Position numbers and translations under genes: made by a program. From contig NC_080427.1 of assembly GCF_029873635.1 (NCBI RefSeq), positions 70,730,848-70,794,847 of the forward strand: DNA of 64,000 nt, given 5' to 3'. The DNA comes from Malania oleifera. Its lineage: Eukaryota; Streptophyta; Magnoliopsida; Santalales; Ximeniaceae. The notes under the pieces were generated by a model, which had not been told where the DNA came from, ran no database searches, and was given only the letters and a program-made list of their open reading frames with translations. This document shows, piece after piece, positions 55,964 to 64,000 of this stretch; the stretch's first letter is position 1, and each line of letters starts with the position of its first letter.

Positions 55964-55976
55964 TATATATATATAT
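55964..55976 (+). promoter_or_regulatory. TATA region of the truncated copia LTR
   Basis: TATATATATATAT, in the expected place between motif array and hairpin. Confidence 0.4.
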
Positions 55977-56450
55977 CCCCTAAACCTAATGATTTTTACA
56001 ACAACTACTTACAATCAAGTATTCAATGTCTCTAATTCTTATACTCTTCAAAAGCTCTGTCGCTCACAGATCCTTGCTGAAGTAATACTGATATTCTGCT
56101 AATACAACCACTCGATTCTTGTGCTCTTACTGAATTTCCTTCAAACAAAAGAAGAACTCAGTGATAAATTTCTTGAGCTTTGAATTCATTCTTTATTGAT
56201 ATTTAATTTGTGAAGTATATTAGTGCTATAACTTGTACTAATAAGCTCTATTGTGAGAGTGTCTTTGTACACAAGAATTAGTTCTTGCTTTTGTTATTGT
56301 TTTTCGACAGTTTGGGTTGTTGAATCATTGTACCAAGCGTGGGGTATTGCTTAGAGAGGATGGTTCCATCCTATTTGAAGGAGTGTAAATGGTTTGCTCC
56401 ACCCAATTAAAGGAGTGGTATAGTGCAATCCTTGGGTGGTGTACCTAAGG

Positions 56451-56481
56451 TGAGGACGTAGGCAGGTATAGTCGAATCTCG
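56451..56481 (+). other. LTR leader hairpin, copy 7
   Basis: Arms TGAGG (56451-56455) and TCTCG (56477-56481) pair with two G-U pairs. The loop starts ACGTAGGC. Confidence 0.4.
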
Positions 56482-56928
56482 TAAAAAAAGTCGGTGTCAC
56501 TCTCTTAGCACATATATACTACGTGGATATTTATTTAAATTGTTCAAAATAACTTTGTAATTAGGAATTAAGGAAACCTCGAAAAGGGGAGTACGTTGAT
56601 TGAATCTTGCAGAAACTTTCTAAGGGAGTACATTTATTAAACAGGTCGTTTATTAGCTACAACTCAACTTCAAAAGATTGAATCTTGGAAACTTTCTGAA
56701 ATAGTTATAGCAATTCACATTGTGAAGCATTATCTTGATTGATTGAATCATTATATTGGTTTTTGGTTTAAATTGCGTCTTGGTTGAATTTGAGATTGAA
56801 AATCAAACCATACATGTGTGTTTGCTAAATTCAAAAATTAGTTGAGAAATAATTTATAAAAAGAGTTTAAAATAAATTTTTAAATCCAAATTCACTCCCC
56901 TTTTGTGAGTACACCTTACTTTTCAACA

Positions 56929-58359
56929 CGTCCTTTTCTATTTGATTAGAAGGTGCATGTGACTTCTAATCACCTCTGGATTTGTGTTTTCTAGCCACGG
57001 CTCAGATCGCTCCATGTGAGCTGTGCGTTCCATTCTCAATCACATGATTTGTGTTTGTATAGGACAACAGAGATATGGCCACATCAGCGATCCGTGTAGA
57101 TTATCTCTCCACCGTCCAATCAATTCTCCATAACAAGGGCTGCAATTAAGCCAAATTAGAGCCCTTTCAGTGTCTATTCCTATGCACGCATCCACCAACA
57201 CGTGGCACCCCTATCCCCCCTCACTATAAATTCATGAAGCAGCTTCGTTGCAGCCGTAGGATCTTCACTCTATGGACGGTTGAGATTAGGCCACGACTTC
57301 CATTTGTACCCACCTGCGCGCCCTCGCCCGATCGCTAACGCGTGGCAGCATCTCCACCATTTGATTAGAGACACGTGGCATCCCTATCTCTGCACGCACC
57401 CATGTCACGTGGCACCCTCTCAACCATTTGATCATTACATTCACATAATGGGCACGATGAGGCCACGTAGCCAATCCGAGTCGCTGTTGATATGCCAATC
57501 ACCATGCGACGCATGTCGTGGTCCTGACCCAAAACTTAAACTGAATTCCCTCAAATCAGTCAAATGTTGACCAATCTTCCCCCCCTGAACCGGTTTCCAC
57601 CGGTTCTTCTTATTTTATTTATTTCATTTGCTTTAGTAATTCTAAAAATCCATAAAAAAATCATAAAAATTTTAGAAAAATAACAAAAAATTTAGAAAAT
57701 TCAGGAGAAAATTCTAAAAATTATTTGGACATGATTTTTGTTATTTTCACTTATTTTTATTTTTTTTATTTAATTTAAAATAGGGAAAAATCACAAAAAA
57801 TTCAAAAAGAATTTGAAAAGAATCCAAAAAATATTTTTGAGGTTGAAGATCAAACTTGACACTTTTTCGAAGTATTAAACCTCCTGGAATATTATTTTCC
57901 AACTTAGAAAAACCCTACAAAATTTCAAAATACTGGGAGTGTATTTTGTAAAGTATTTTCTCGATTTTTTTATCCCAAAGACTTTAAAGGGAGGCATGGG
58001 CTCTTCGGAGCATGGTATGCCTCCGTTCTGAGAGGATACTTATTTAGTATCTATTTTGTATAATTTTTTAAATGGAGTAATTTCAAAGGCTGATTACATT
58101 TGATTTGTGGGATAATTTTCAATTAATTAGGTACCGTTCGTAAAACGGACGTTTAGGGGGTGCAAATACTTTCCCCTTGTGTAACCAAACTCCCGAGCCC
58201 AGCTCTAGTAATGTCGATCGATTCTACCCTTAATTAAATGGTAATCAAGTGTTCTAACCACACTCCAAAAGGTTAGTTGCGACTCCATCACACCAATTTT
58301 TCCACGAAAATATCATTTTAAAACACTCTCGCCCAGTTCGCGCCAGGAACATCGCGATA
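56929..58359 (+). repeat. Gypsy (Tat-like) LTR fragment
   Basis: A relative of the G1 LTR on the opposite strand: the last 500 bases match 32118-32620 inverted, including the end CATCGCGATA (58350-58359). TATA-like TATAAATT at 57225. No primer site follows, so it is a solo or broken LTR. The left part was cut off by the copia LTR ending at 56928. Confidence 0.65.
57225..57232 (+). promoter_or_regulatory. TATA-like box in gypsy LTR fragment
   Basis: TATAAATT after a CCCCCC run. Confidence 0.35.
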
Positions 58360-58472
58360 GAGAGTTTTGTACGGTGACAAAATGCTCAATGGGTAGAAAA
58401 GGGCTAGTTCTCAACTTGTGTTATTATATTAAATGTCCATCGACCATAAAATGGCTAGTTTACCCTCTTGCC

Positions 58473-58480
58473 TATAAATA
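58473..58480 (+). promoter_or_regulatory. TATA box of the short copia LTR
   Basis: TATAAATA followed by CAAGC. Confidence 0.5.
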
Positions 58481-58824
58481 CAAGCTACTAGCATTTATTA
58501 AAAACTTTTGATGAGTGATTAATTAATTTTTGCAAGCATTCTAGTTCATCATTTGCTCAAATCTCTCTTGCTCTTTGTTCTTGTTACATATTATTTGCAC
58601 AAGAGAGTAGTGTGAGGATTTATTTTGTATTATCAACTCAAGAAGGAGCATCTCTTGTAATCTCTACATTTGCTTTTGATTTATTGTGGATTTGAAGGTT
58701 CTTGGTGAACTTGTTGTTGTAGCTCTTGGTGAGCAATTGGGTTTGGTACCTGATTTATGAAGGCTTCTCTATCTTGGAAAGAGATTGTTTAGGGGAATTG
58801 GAAATCCTTGAGTTGGCCTCAAGG

Positions 58825-58853
58825 CATGGACATAGGTTGGGTGTCGAACCATG
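58825..58853 (+). other. LTR leader hairpin, copy 8
   Basis: Arms CATGG (58825-58829) and CCATG (58849-58853) pair perfectly. The loop starts ACATAGGT. Confidence 0.5.
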
Positions 58854-59035
58854 TTCATATCTTGGTGTTAAGCTCTTCTCTCCCTTATATACTTTATTTA
58901 TTTGGGTTGTCTACTTTACAATTTCTTATGATATAAATCTCTTGTTTCTTGCTTAGTTTTAATTTTTTTCATAGAAAAATATCTCATCCATGAAAAGCAT
59001 CTATTCACCCCCCTCTAGACACACTCTTGGGCCAA

Positions 59036-59152
59036 CACTTCTACTTGAGAAGGTTCACACGCCTGACAATGCGACTGATATGCTAATGAATCTGGTCACA
59101 ACGGACAAGTTCAAGCATTGCTTAGACTTTATCAACGTCTCCAGGTGCTAGA
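59036..59152 (+). pseudogene. pol (fragment): Copia pol C-terminal tail
   Basis: The frame reads LLEKVHTPDNATDMLMN then TTDKFKHCLDFINVSRC and a stop at 59150-59152. This is the extreme C-terminus of copia polyproteins (normally ADMLTK...KFKHC.D), after RNase H. It starts right after the LTR end at 59035, the reverse of the normal pol-then-LTR order, so this is a rearranged fragment. Confidence 0.65.
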
Positions 59153-59269
59153 CGGGAGACACTTGGGCAAGACTCTCAGTATTTCTGGCCAGGCCTAGGC
59201 CGATGGATTAAACATAACTAGGCTCCACAAAGCGCAACAAATCTCCAACTTGGAGACTACTTTAATCAC

Positions 59270-60212
59270 CAACATCAACCACAATTCTTCGAAAGAATAA
59301 TCTCCCATCCTTGCAACTCATCCTCCTGTTCTCAAGCTAGAAGGCCAACTGAAGTTCCACACAGCTTTAGCTTCTCAATAGTGACACCCTTAGTCAACAT
59401 GTCTGACGGATTCTTAGATCCCCAAATCTTCTCAAGTATTACTAGCTTATCTTCAACAAGGTAATGAATAAATTGGTATTTTGTCTATATATGCTTCGAC
59501 TTTGAATGGAAAGATGAATTTTTAGCAAGAAAGATTACAATCTAACTGCCACTGTGTAGAATGCCCATCTTCTGCTTCTTACCCAATTCATGTAAGAAAC
59601 CATGTAGCCAAATCGTTTCCTTTCCAACTTCAGTTACTACAACATACTCAGCTTCTATAGTAGACAAAGTAAAAATAGTTTGTAGATTTAAAGCCCAAGA
59701 TATAGTTGTACCAACCAAAGTAAATACAAGCCCACTAATACCCTTTCTACTATTAGTATCACCAGCAAAATCAGATCTACATAACCCTGCAGTTTCAAAC
59801 TTGCACTTGTGAAGCAAATACATGTATCTGATGTACCCCTCAGATATCTCAGAATCCATTTGACTACTTCCCAATGTTGCTTTCCTAGCCTAAGCATGAA
59901 TCTGCTCACAACTCCCACTACATGTGCAATGTCTGGCCTTCTACACACCCTAGCATACATCAAGCTACTAATAGCTGCGGCATAAAGCACCTTGTTCATG
60001 TGGTCCCTTTCCTCTTCTGTCTTCAGTGACTATTCTTTGCTTAGTTTGAAATGACTATCCAAGAGTGTGCTCACTGGTTTAGCTTCATTCATGTTGAATT
60101 TGCTAAGAACTTTCTTCACATACTCTGATTGTGAAAGCTTCAATATATCTTTAGCCTTGTCTCTAGTGATCCTCATTCCAAGGATTTTCTTTGCAGCTCT
60201 CGAATCCTTCAT
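59270..60212 (-). pseudogene. pol (RNH): Copia RT end and RNase H, Tork-like
   Basis: MKDSRAAKKILGMRITRD (60212-60159) and QSEYVKKVLSKFNM are the RT connection region. After a stop (60030), LYAAAISSLMYARVCRRPDI (59990-59931) and WEVVKWILRYLRGTSD follow. A frameshift near 59800 leads to SRKGISGLVFTLVGTTISW, the Ser-Arg-Lys-X-X-Ser/Thr-Gly block, and STIEAEYVVVTEVGKETIWL with the catalytic Glu (59640-59590). The tail to about 59270 is readable only in shifted frames, including NPSDMLTKGV-like residues near 59400. Confidence 0.8.
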
Positions 60213-60218
60213 TTGAAA

Positions 60219-61003
60219 CTACTTTGAAAATTGCTTCTTTAGATTATTAATCTTCGCAATGATAGACCCTGCAATGAGCATATCATCTAAATACAGTAGT
60301 AGAATGATGTAATAATTGTCAAAGAACTTAACATAGCAACAGTGATCAGTTTCACATCTTTTGAACTCAATTATATGCATAAAACTGTCAAATTTCTTAT
60401 ACCACTGTCTTGGAGCTTGTTTTAGGTCATACAAGCTCTTCCTTAGTTTTCAGACTAAATTCTCTTCTCCTTGGACAATGAACCCTTCCAGTTGACTCAT
60501 GTAAATGTCTTCGTCCAAGTCACCATGAAGGAATGTCGTTTTGACATCTAACAACTCAAGATGTAGGTTTTCAGTAGCCACCATTCCTAGTACCAGTCTA
60601 ATTGTCGACATCTTCACAAACAAAGAAAATATTTCTGTGAAGTCAAAGCCCTCCTTCATTTGAAACCCTTTAAAGACTAATCTGGCTTTATAGCGCTTGC
60701 TACCATCATACTCATTATATATTCTGTATACCCACTTGTTGTGCAAAGCCTTCTTCCGTATTGGAAATTCAGTTAGTTCCCATGTCTGGTTCCCCAACAA
60801 GGAATCCATCTCATCCTTCATGGCTAACCCCAAATTGCTTGAATTTTCATCCTGCAAGGATTCATCGTAACACTTTGGCTCACCACCATCAGTCAACAGG
60901 AGATAATTTAGAGCCGGTGAATAACGTTGTGGAGGTCTAATGGTCCTAGAAGATGTACGGACCATAACTATAGGTGTATTATAATATACATGTGATTCTA
61001 CAT
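60219..61003 (-). pseudogene. pol (RT): Copia RT, Tork-like
   Basis: The open stretch 60965-60450 (171 codons) starts in the pre-RT linker (RTIRPPQRYSPALNY). Then come MKDEMDSLLGNQTWELTEFP, NKWVYRIYNEYDG (about 60740), RYKARLVFKGF, GFDFTEIFS and the catalytic-Asp block LELLDVKTTFLHGDLDEDIY (60555-60495). After a stop-containing joint, YDLKQAPRQWYKKFDSFM (about 60430-60380) and the catalytic YLDDMLIAGS (about 60290-60260) follow. Stops at 60447 and 60219 and a substituted YGLKQ (YDLKQ) show decay. The lineage fits Tork/Tnt1. Confidence 0.8.
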
Positions 61004-61369
61004 TGTTGACCTTATAGGTTATATCCCATTTTGATTATGACAAATACTTTGGTATTTAATGTTTGTCGAGTTTGTGTGCAAGATCATATTGGAAAAGTTA
61101 TATGAAAGCAAGTGGTGACTTGAAGAAAATGAAGACCCAATATATTTATTTGTTCTAACTTATATTTCATTCAATTTGGGTTTGTAATATCTATTTAAGC
61201 CACGGTCTGTAATAAATTATGAATATCATGCATATAGGAATGACAAGCTCAAAACAGCCTTAGAAAGACCCTAATTCCTTGCACAAACACTTAGGAAAGT
61301 CCCCATTATCGTATATGCGATAAGGGGAAATCAATTTTCAAAAATAGGACTTAGGTGTTAAAATATTAA

Positions 61370-61740
61370 GGATTCAGGTGACAAAACCTTGGCGTTGAAA
61401 TCGCCTCGGTCGACCAAACGTTAGGAAAGTCAAATTGTTGACATGACTTCGGGCGACCGAACTAAAAAGAACTTAGTGTTCTTGGTCAACCGAACATTTA
61501 ATCCTATTTTTTCCAACAACCCAGGCGCCCGAGCTTCATGATCATTTTTACCTCGAGCGACCGAAAGTGCAAGTTTGGCAAACCAAACTTGAGACTAGGC
61601 GACCGAACATTGAGTAGGTTAGAAAATCACCTTGGCCAGTAGACCAAACATATTTTTAGGCAACCAAACATGGAGAATTCATTTTTTCTCATGTGTCTAT
61701 TCGGGTGAATGAACCTATGGCTTGGTCAGCCGAAACTCTC
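61370..61740 (+). repeat. U3 motif array of element C
   Basis: About ten copies, for example GGTCGACCAAAC (61409), GGGCGACCGAAC (61450), GGTCAACCGAAC (61483) and AGGCGACCGAAC (61598). Confidence 0.55.
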
Positions 61741-61861
61741 GGGTTGGCCAAATTTTACCCAGGGTTAATTGGGGTAAAACATGGTTATTTTTATTAAACT
61801 CATTTAAAACAATTTTAATAATTCCCCTGATGTCCCCAACTGTCAAAATTCTTGGCTTGTC

Positions 61862-61870
61862 TATATATAG
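61862..61870 (+). promoter_or_regulatory. TATA box of element C
   Basis: TATATATAG, followed by GTCCTCATTTGCAAAG as in the LTR at 8361 (CCCATCATTTGCAAAG). Confidence 0.5.
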
Positions 61871-62689
61871 GTCCTCATTTGCAAAGATTAAATATAGATT
61901 AGCATTTTAATTAAGATAAAAATCCTTTGAAATTTTCAAAACTTATTCTTTTAAAATCAAAAGCCTATACACTCACCCATTGTTATTCCTTTGTTAAATC
62001 TAGCTTGGTGAGAGTGCCTTAAGTGATTCTTCATTGATTCTCATTGCTAAACTCTCATTAGTTTAGTTGATTGATTGATTTTCTATTGAGAGTTTTAGCC
62101 AAATTTTTTTCCCCCAGTTTATTTAATAACTTCATTGTGTGGGGAAAACTTTGAAGCTTGTGAGTCTTGGGATTTGTATTGCAAGACTCCGAGGCTTATA
62201 TTTTGATTGTGCTAAAATTATTTTTGACAAGCTTATACTTCAAATATCTCTTGAGTAATATTTTAAGATAATTATTTTTGAGATATTTTGAATACACTTG
62301 TTGGAACTCTTTGAAACCCTAGTTGTGGTTCATTAATAATGATACATAGTTTTAGAGATAGATTGATTATACATTGTTGGACTTGTTTGCAAATTGACAT
62401 TAGGTTGAGTGACAACATACATTACACTAAGCTTATAGTTCCAATCATGTTGGTGTGCATTGATTGATATAGGAACAAATCTGCTTATTGGAGAAGCACT
62501 CATTTTGTCCACACTTTGTATTTAGAAATGGTTGTATTCCAGGTGTTGCCTGAGGGGTTGTTAATCTAGTTCGGAAGGATTGGTTGTAAAGGTTGAGCTC
62601 AGCCCTACTTTAATTTGACCAAGTTGTATTAGGTGTCGCTCCACTCGTTAAGTGAGTCGTGGTGTATTCCTTGCGCTTCTGAGCCAAGG

Positions 62690-62719
62690 TAGGGACATAG
62701 GCACATTTGCCGAACCTTG
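62690..62719 (+). other. LTR leader hairpin, copy 9
   Basis: Arms TAGGG (62690-62694) and CCTTG (62715-62719) pair with two G-U pairs. The loop starts ACATAGGC. Confidence 0.4.
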
Positions 62720-62939
62720 ATAACACATATGGTATTCTACTTGTTTTACTTACTTTACTGTGCATGCTTGAGTAATTTACTTGTGAAATTTAATTTCAGT
62801 AGCATTTATTGATTCATCTTATTATCTGCCTTATATTGACCCTAGGATTGTGTAATATTGTTGCTGGATATCTGACCTAGGAGAGAAAAATTTTAAATAC
62901 CAATTCACCCCCCTATTGGGATTACGGTAAAGTCAACAA

Positions 62940-62951
62940 TTGGTATCAAAA
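62940..62951 (+). other. Primer-binding site of element C
   Basis: TGGTATCAAAAC. The standard is TGGTATCAGAGC; two G-to-A changes. Confidence 0.65.
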
Positions 62952-62999
62952 CCTAATTTCTTAGACCTAACTGTTTTCTACAAAAATATCAAAATAGCT

Positions 63000-63945
63000 C
63001 ATCATACTGAAACCCCTTTTCCTTAAGGACCCTCTTCCACACATCATCCTGTTTTGAGCGGTGTGAATTACACTTTCTGGAAACAAAGGATATGCATATA
63101 CCTTCAAACTGTTGATTGGAAGGTGTGGAGAGTTGTATCTAAAGGAAATTTTGTTCCCATGAAAACTAAAGATAAGGTTAGAGTGCCTAAGATAGAGGAA
63201 GAATATACTGATGATGATATGAAAGTTGTATGTATAAATGCAACTGCAATGAATATTTTATACTGTGGACTTGATGTAAATTAGTTTAACAGGGTTATGG
63301 CATGTTCTACTACCAAAGAAATTTGGGATAAGTTAGAAGTCACTTATGAAGGTACTAGAGATGTCAAAGATAGTAGGATTGATATGTTAACCAGTGAGTG
63401 TGAAGCATTTAGAGTGAATAATGGTTAATCCATTTAAAGCATGTACACTCGTTTCACACACATTATTAATTTATTGCATGCATTAGGTAAGACATATCCC
63501 ACGTATGAAATGATTAGGAAAATCCTTAGGCAATTGCCACCAGTTTGGGAAGCAAAGGCTACGGTCATATCTGAGGGTAAAGATCCAAAGGCTATGCCAC
63601 TAGATGAATTGATAGGGTCACTTATCACATATAAGTTAGCTATTAATGAGATACTGAATGAGTATAATAGAATGAGGAAGGTGGCTACTTTTAAAAACGT
63701 GTACTAATACTTCTAATGAGTGCAGTGAACCTAAATCTCAAGATGACAAGGCTATGCTTACTATGAAGTTCAGCAAGTTCTTTAGAAAGAATAGTAGGCC
63801 ATATATAAAGTTTAGAGATTCAGTATCTGAGAAGGGAGAATTCAGAAAAAGAAAAGAAAAATCAAATGCTCCCACGTGTTACAATTGTAAAAAGGTCGGA
63901 TATATAAGACCTGACTACTCGTTGCTAAAAAAAGGAGTCTATTAA
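63000..63945 (+). pseudogene. gag: Copia gag, element C
   Basis: The start codon is mutated: ATAGCTCATCATACTGAA at about 62995 corresponds to a lost ATG. Frame blocks are SGVNYTFWKQRICIYLQTVD, NATAMNILYCGLDVN, a stop at 63282 and then MACSTTKEIWDKLEVTYEGT. After a stop at 63426 follow MYTRFTHIINLLHALGKTYP, MIRKILRQLPPVWEAKAT and DELIGSLITYKLAINE (63441-63650). A frameshift near 63700 leads to a basic region and a zinc knuckle, CYNCKKVGYIRPDY (63880-63920), in which His and the last Cys have become Tyr. The core is the same protein family as 1150-2184 and 26880-27870. Confidence 0.8.
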
Positions 63946-64000
63946 AAAGAAGATGAAACCTAAGGTGTAGTCCCAAGAGGAGGGGTGAATTGGATTATTT

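Larger units (their letters stand above)
55495..56928 (+). repeat. Truncated copia LTR
   Basis: It ends TTTTCAACA at 56928 after ATTCACTCCCC. It contains a motif array (55650-55850, GGCGACTGACC type), a TA-rich promoter (55964-55976) and hairpin (56451-56481). Its start is missing because G1 inserted into it. The other part would lie beyond the lost 3' end of G1. Related to LTR A (1-1036). Confidence 0.75.
58368..59035 (+). repeat. Short copia LTR
   Basis: About 670 bases with TATAAATA (58473), the leader hairpin (58825-58853) and the end ATTCACCCCCCTCTAGACAC...GGGCCAACA. The start (TGTACGG at 58368) is uncertain and I found no target-site duplication. Confidence 0.6.
59160..61003 (-). mobile_element. 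Copia (Tork/Tnt1-like) fragment
   Basis: A minus-strand piece with RT, RNase H, pol tail, a decayed purine tract (about 59260-59250) and perhaps the first 90 bases of a 3' LTR (from about 59247 leftward). It is cut at 61003 by the next copia LTR; integrase and gag are absent. Confidence 0.75.
61004..62938 (+). repeat. 5' LTR of copia element C
   Basis: 1935 bases, TGTTGACCTTATAGG...GTCAACA. Motif array 61370-61740 (GGCGACCGAAC type), TATA (61862), hairpin (62690-62719). The start is nearly the same as the gag-only element's LTR, the U3 is different. Confidence 0.85.
61004..64000 (+). mobile_element. Copia element C, 5' LTR and gag (runs off the window)
   Basis: The LTR 61004-62938 is followed by a primer site and gag with the same core as elements A and the full-length copia. 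The element is inserted in the Tork-like RT/linker region. The base run before it, TACAT (60999-61003), should recur after the 3' LTR outside the window. Confidence 0.85.

Noticed and set aside
57280..57570. His/Pro-rich 96-codon frame
   Set aside because: Lies in a GC-richer part of a gypsy LTR fragment with an overlapping minus-strand frame; no protein features.
59150..59250. Fragment of the B-type LTR (shared CTTGG.CAAGACTCTCAGTATTTCT)
   Set aside because: The similarity is about 25 bases, too short to assign. I kept it as part of the minus-strand copia fragment.

Overview
The window is repeat-filled nuclear DNA from a flowering plant. It is AT-rich and consists almost entirely of LTR retrotransposons of the two plant superfamilies, Ty1/copia and Ty3/gypsy, inserted into one another. 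I found no convincing host gene, rRNA, tRNA gene or CRISPR array. Nearly every retroelement reading frame is broken by stops and frameshifts, as expected for old, silenced intergenic DNA. The species cannot be named from the sequence.

Layout. 1-2270 is a copia fragment on the plus strand (LTR end plus decayed gag), joined abruptly to the integrase end of a very large Ty3/gypsy element on the minus strand (2271-55494, Tat/Ogre type). That gypsy host can be followed through integrase, archaeal-type RNase H, RNase H, reverse transcriptase, protease, gag and an extra upstream ORF1, to a primer-binding site at 32097-32114 and a long 5' LTR ending at 55494. Four elements sit inside it. A gag-only, non-autonomous Sirevirus-like element (7376-16315, TSD TATTG) splits gag. 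A solo LTR (17576-19618, TSD AATAT) lies between ORF1 and gag. A full-length Sirevirus-like copia element (20275-30183, minus strand, TSD CACAA/TACAA) splits ORF1. An Athila-like gypsy element (36008-55007, minus strand, TSD CTATA) splits the 5' LTR. The Athila-like element itself holds two solo copia LTRs (36141-38540, TSD AACCT; 51898-53992, TSD GCATG) and a chromovirus (Tekay-like) gypsy deletion derivative (42782-48738, TSD TATCT).

55495-64000 is older and more fragmentary: a truncated copia LTR, a gypsy LTR fragment, another copia LTR fused to a copia pol tail, a minus-strand Tork/Tnt1-like RT-RNase H fragment, and at 61004 the 5' LTR and gag of a further copia element that runs off the window.

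How the parts relate. The full-length copia element (20275-30183) and the gag-only element (7376-16315) share the start of their LTRs and a roughly 70-base 3' end carrying two polypurine tracts, so the second may have been mobilised by enzymes of relatives of the first. All copia LTRs in the window, although largely different in sequence, share three things: arrays of a short motif around CGACYGAAC upstream of the TATA box, a leader hairpin with the loop motif GACGTAGGC whose 5-base arms appear to covary, and a C-rich run before the primer-binding site.

Limits: boundaries were set by eye from terminal TG/CA, target-site duplications, primer-binding sites and homology between copies within the window. 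Lineage names rest on domain order and motifs, not on a search.
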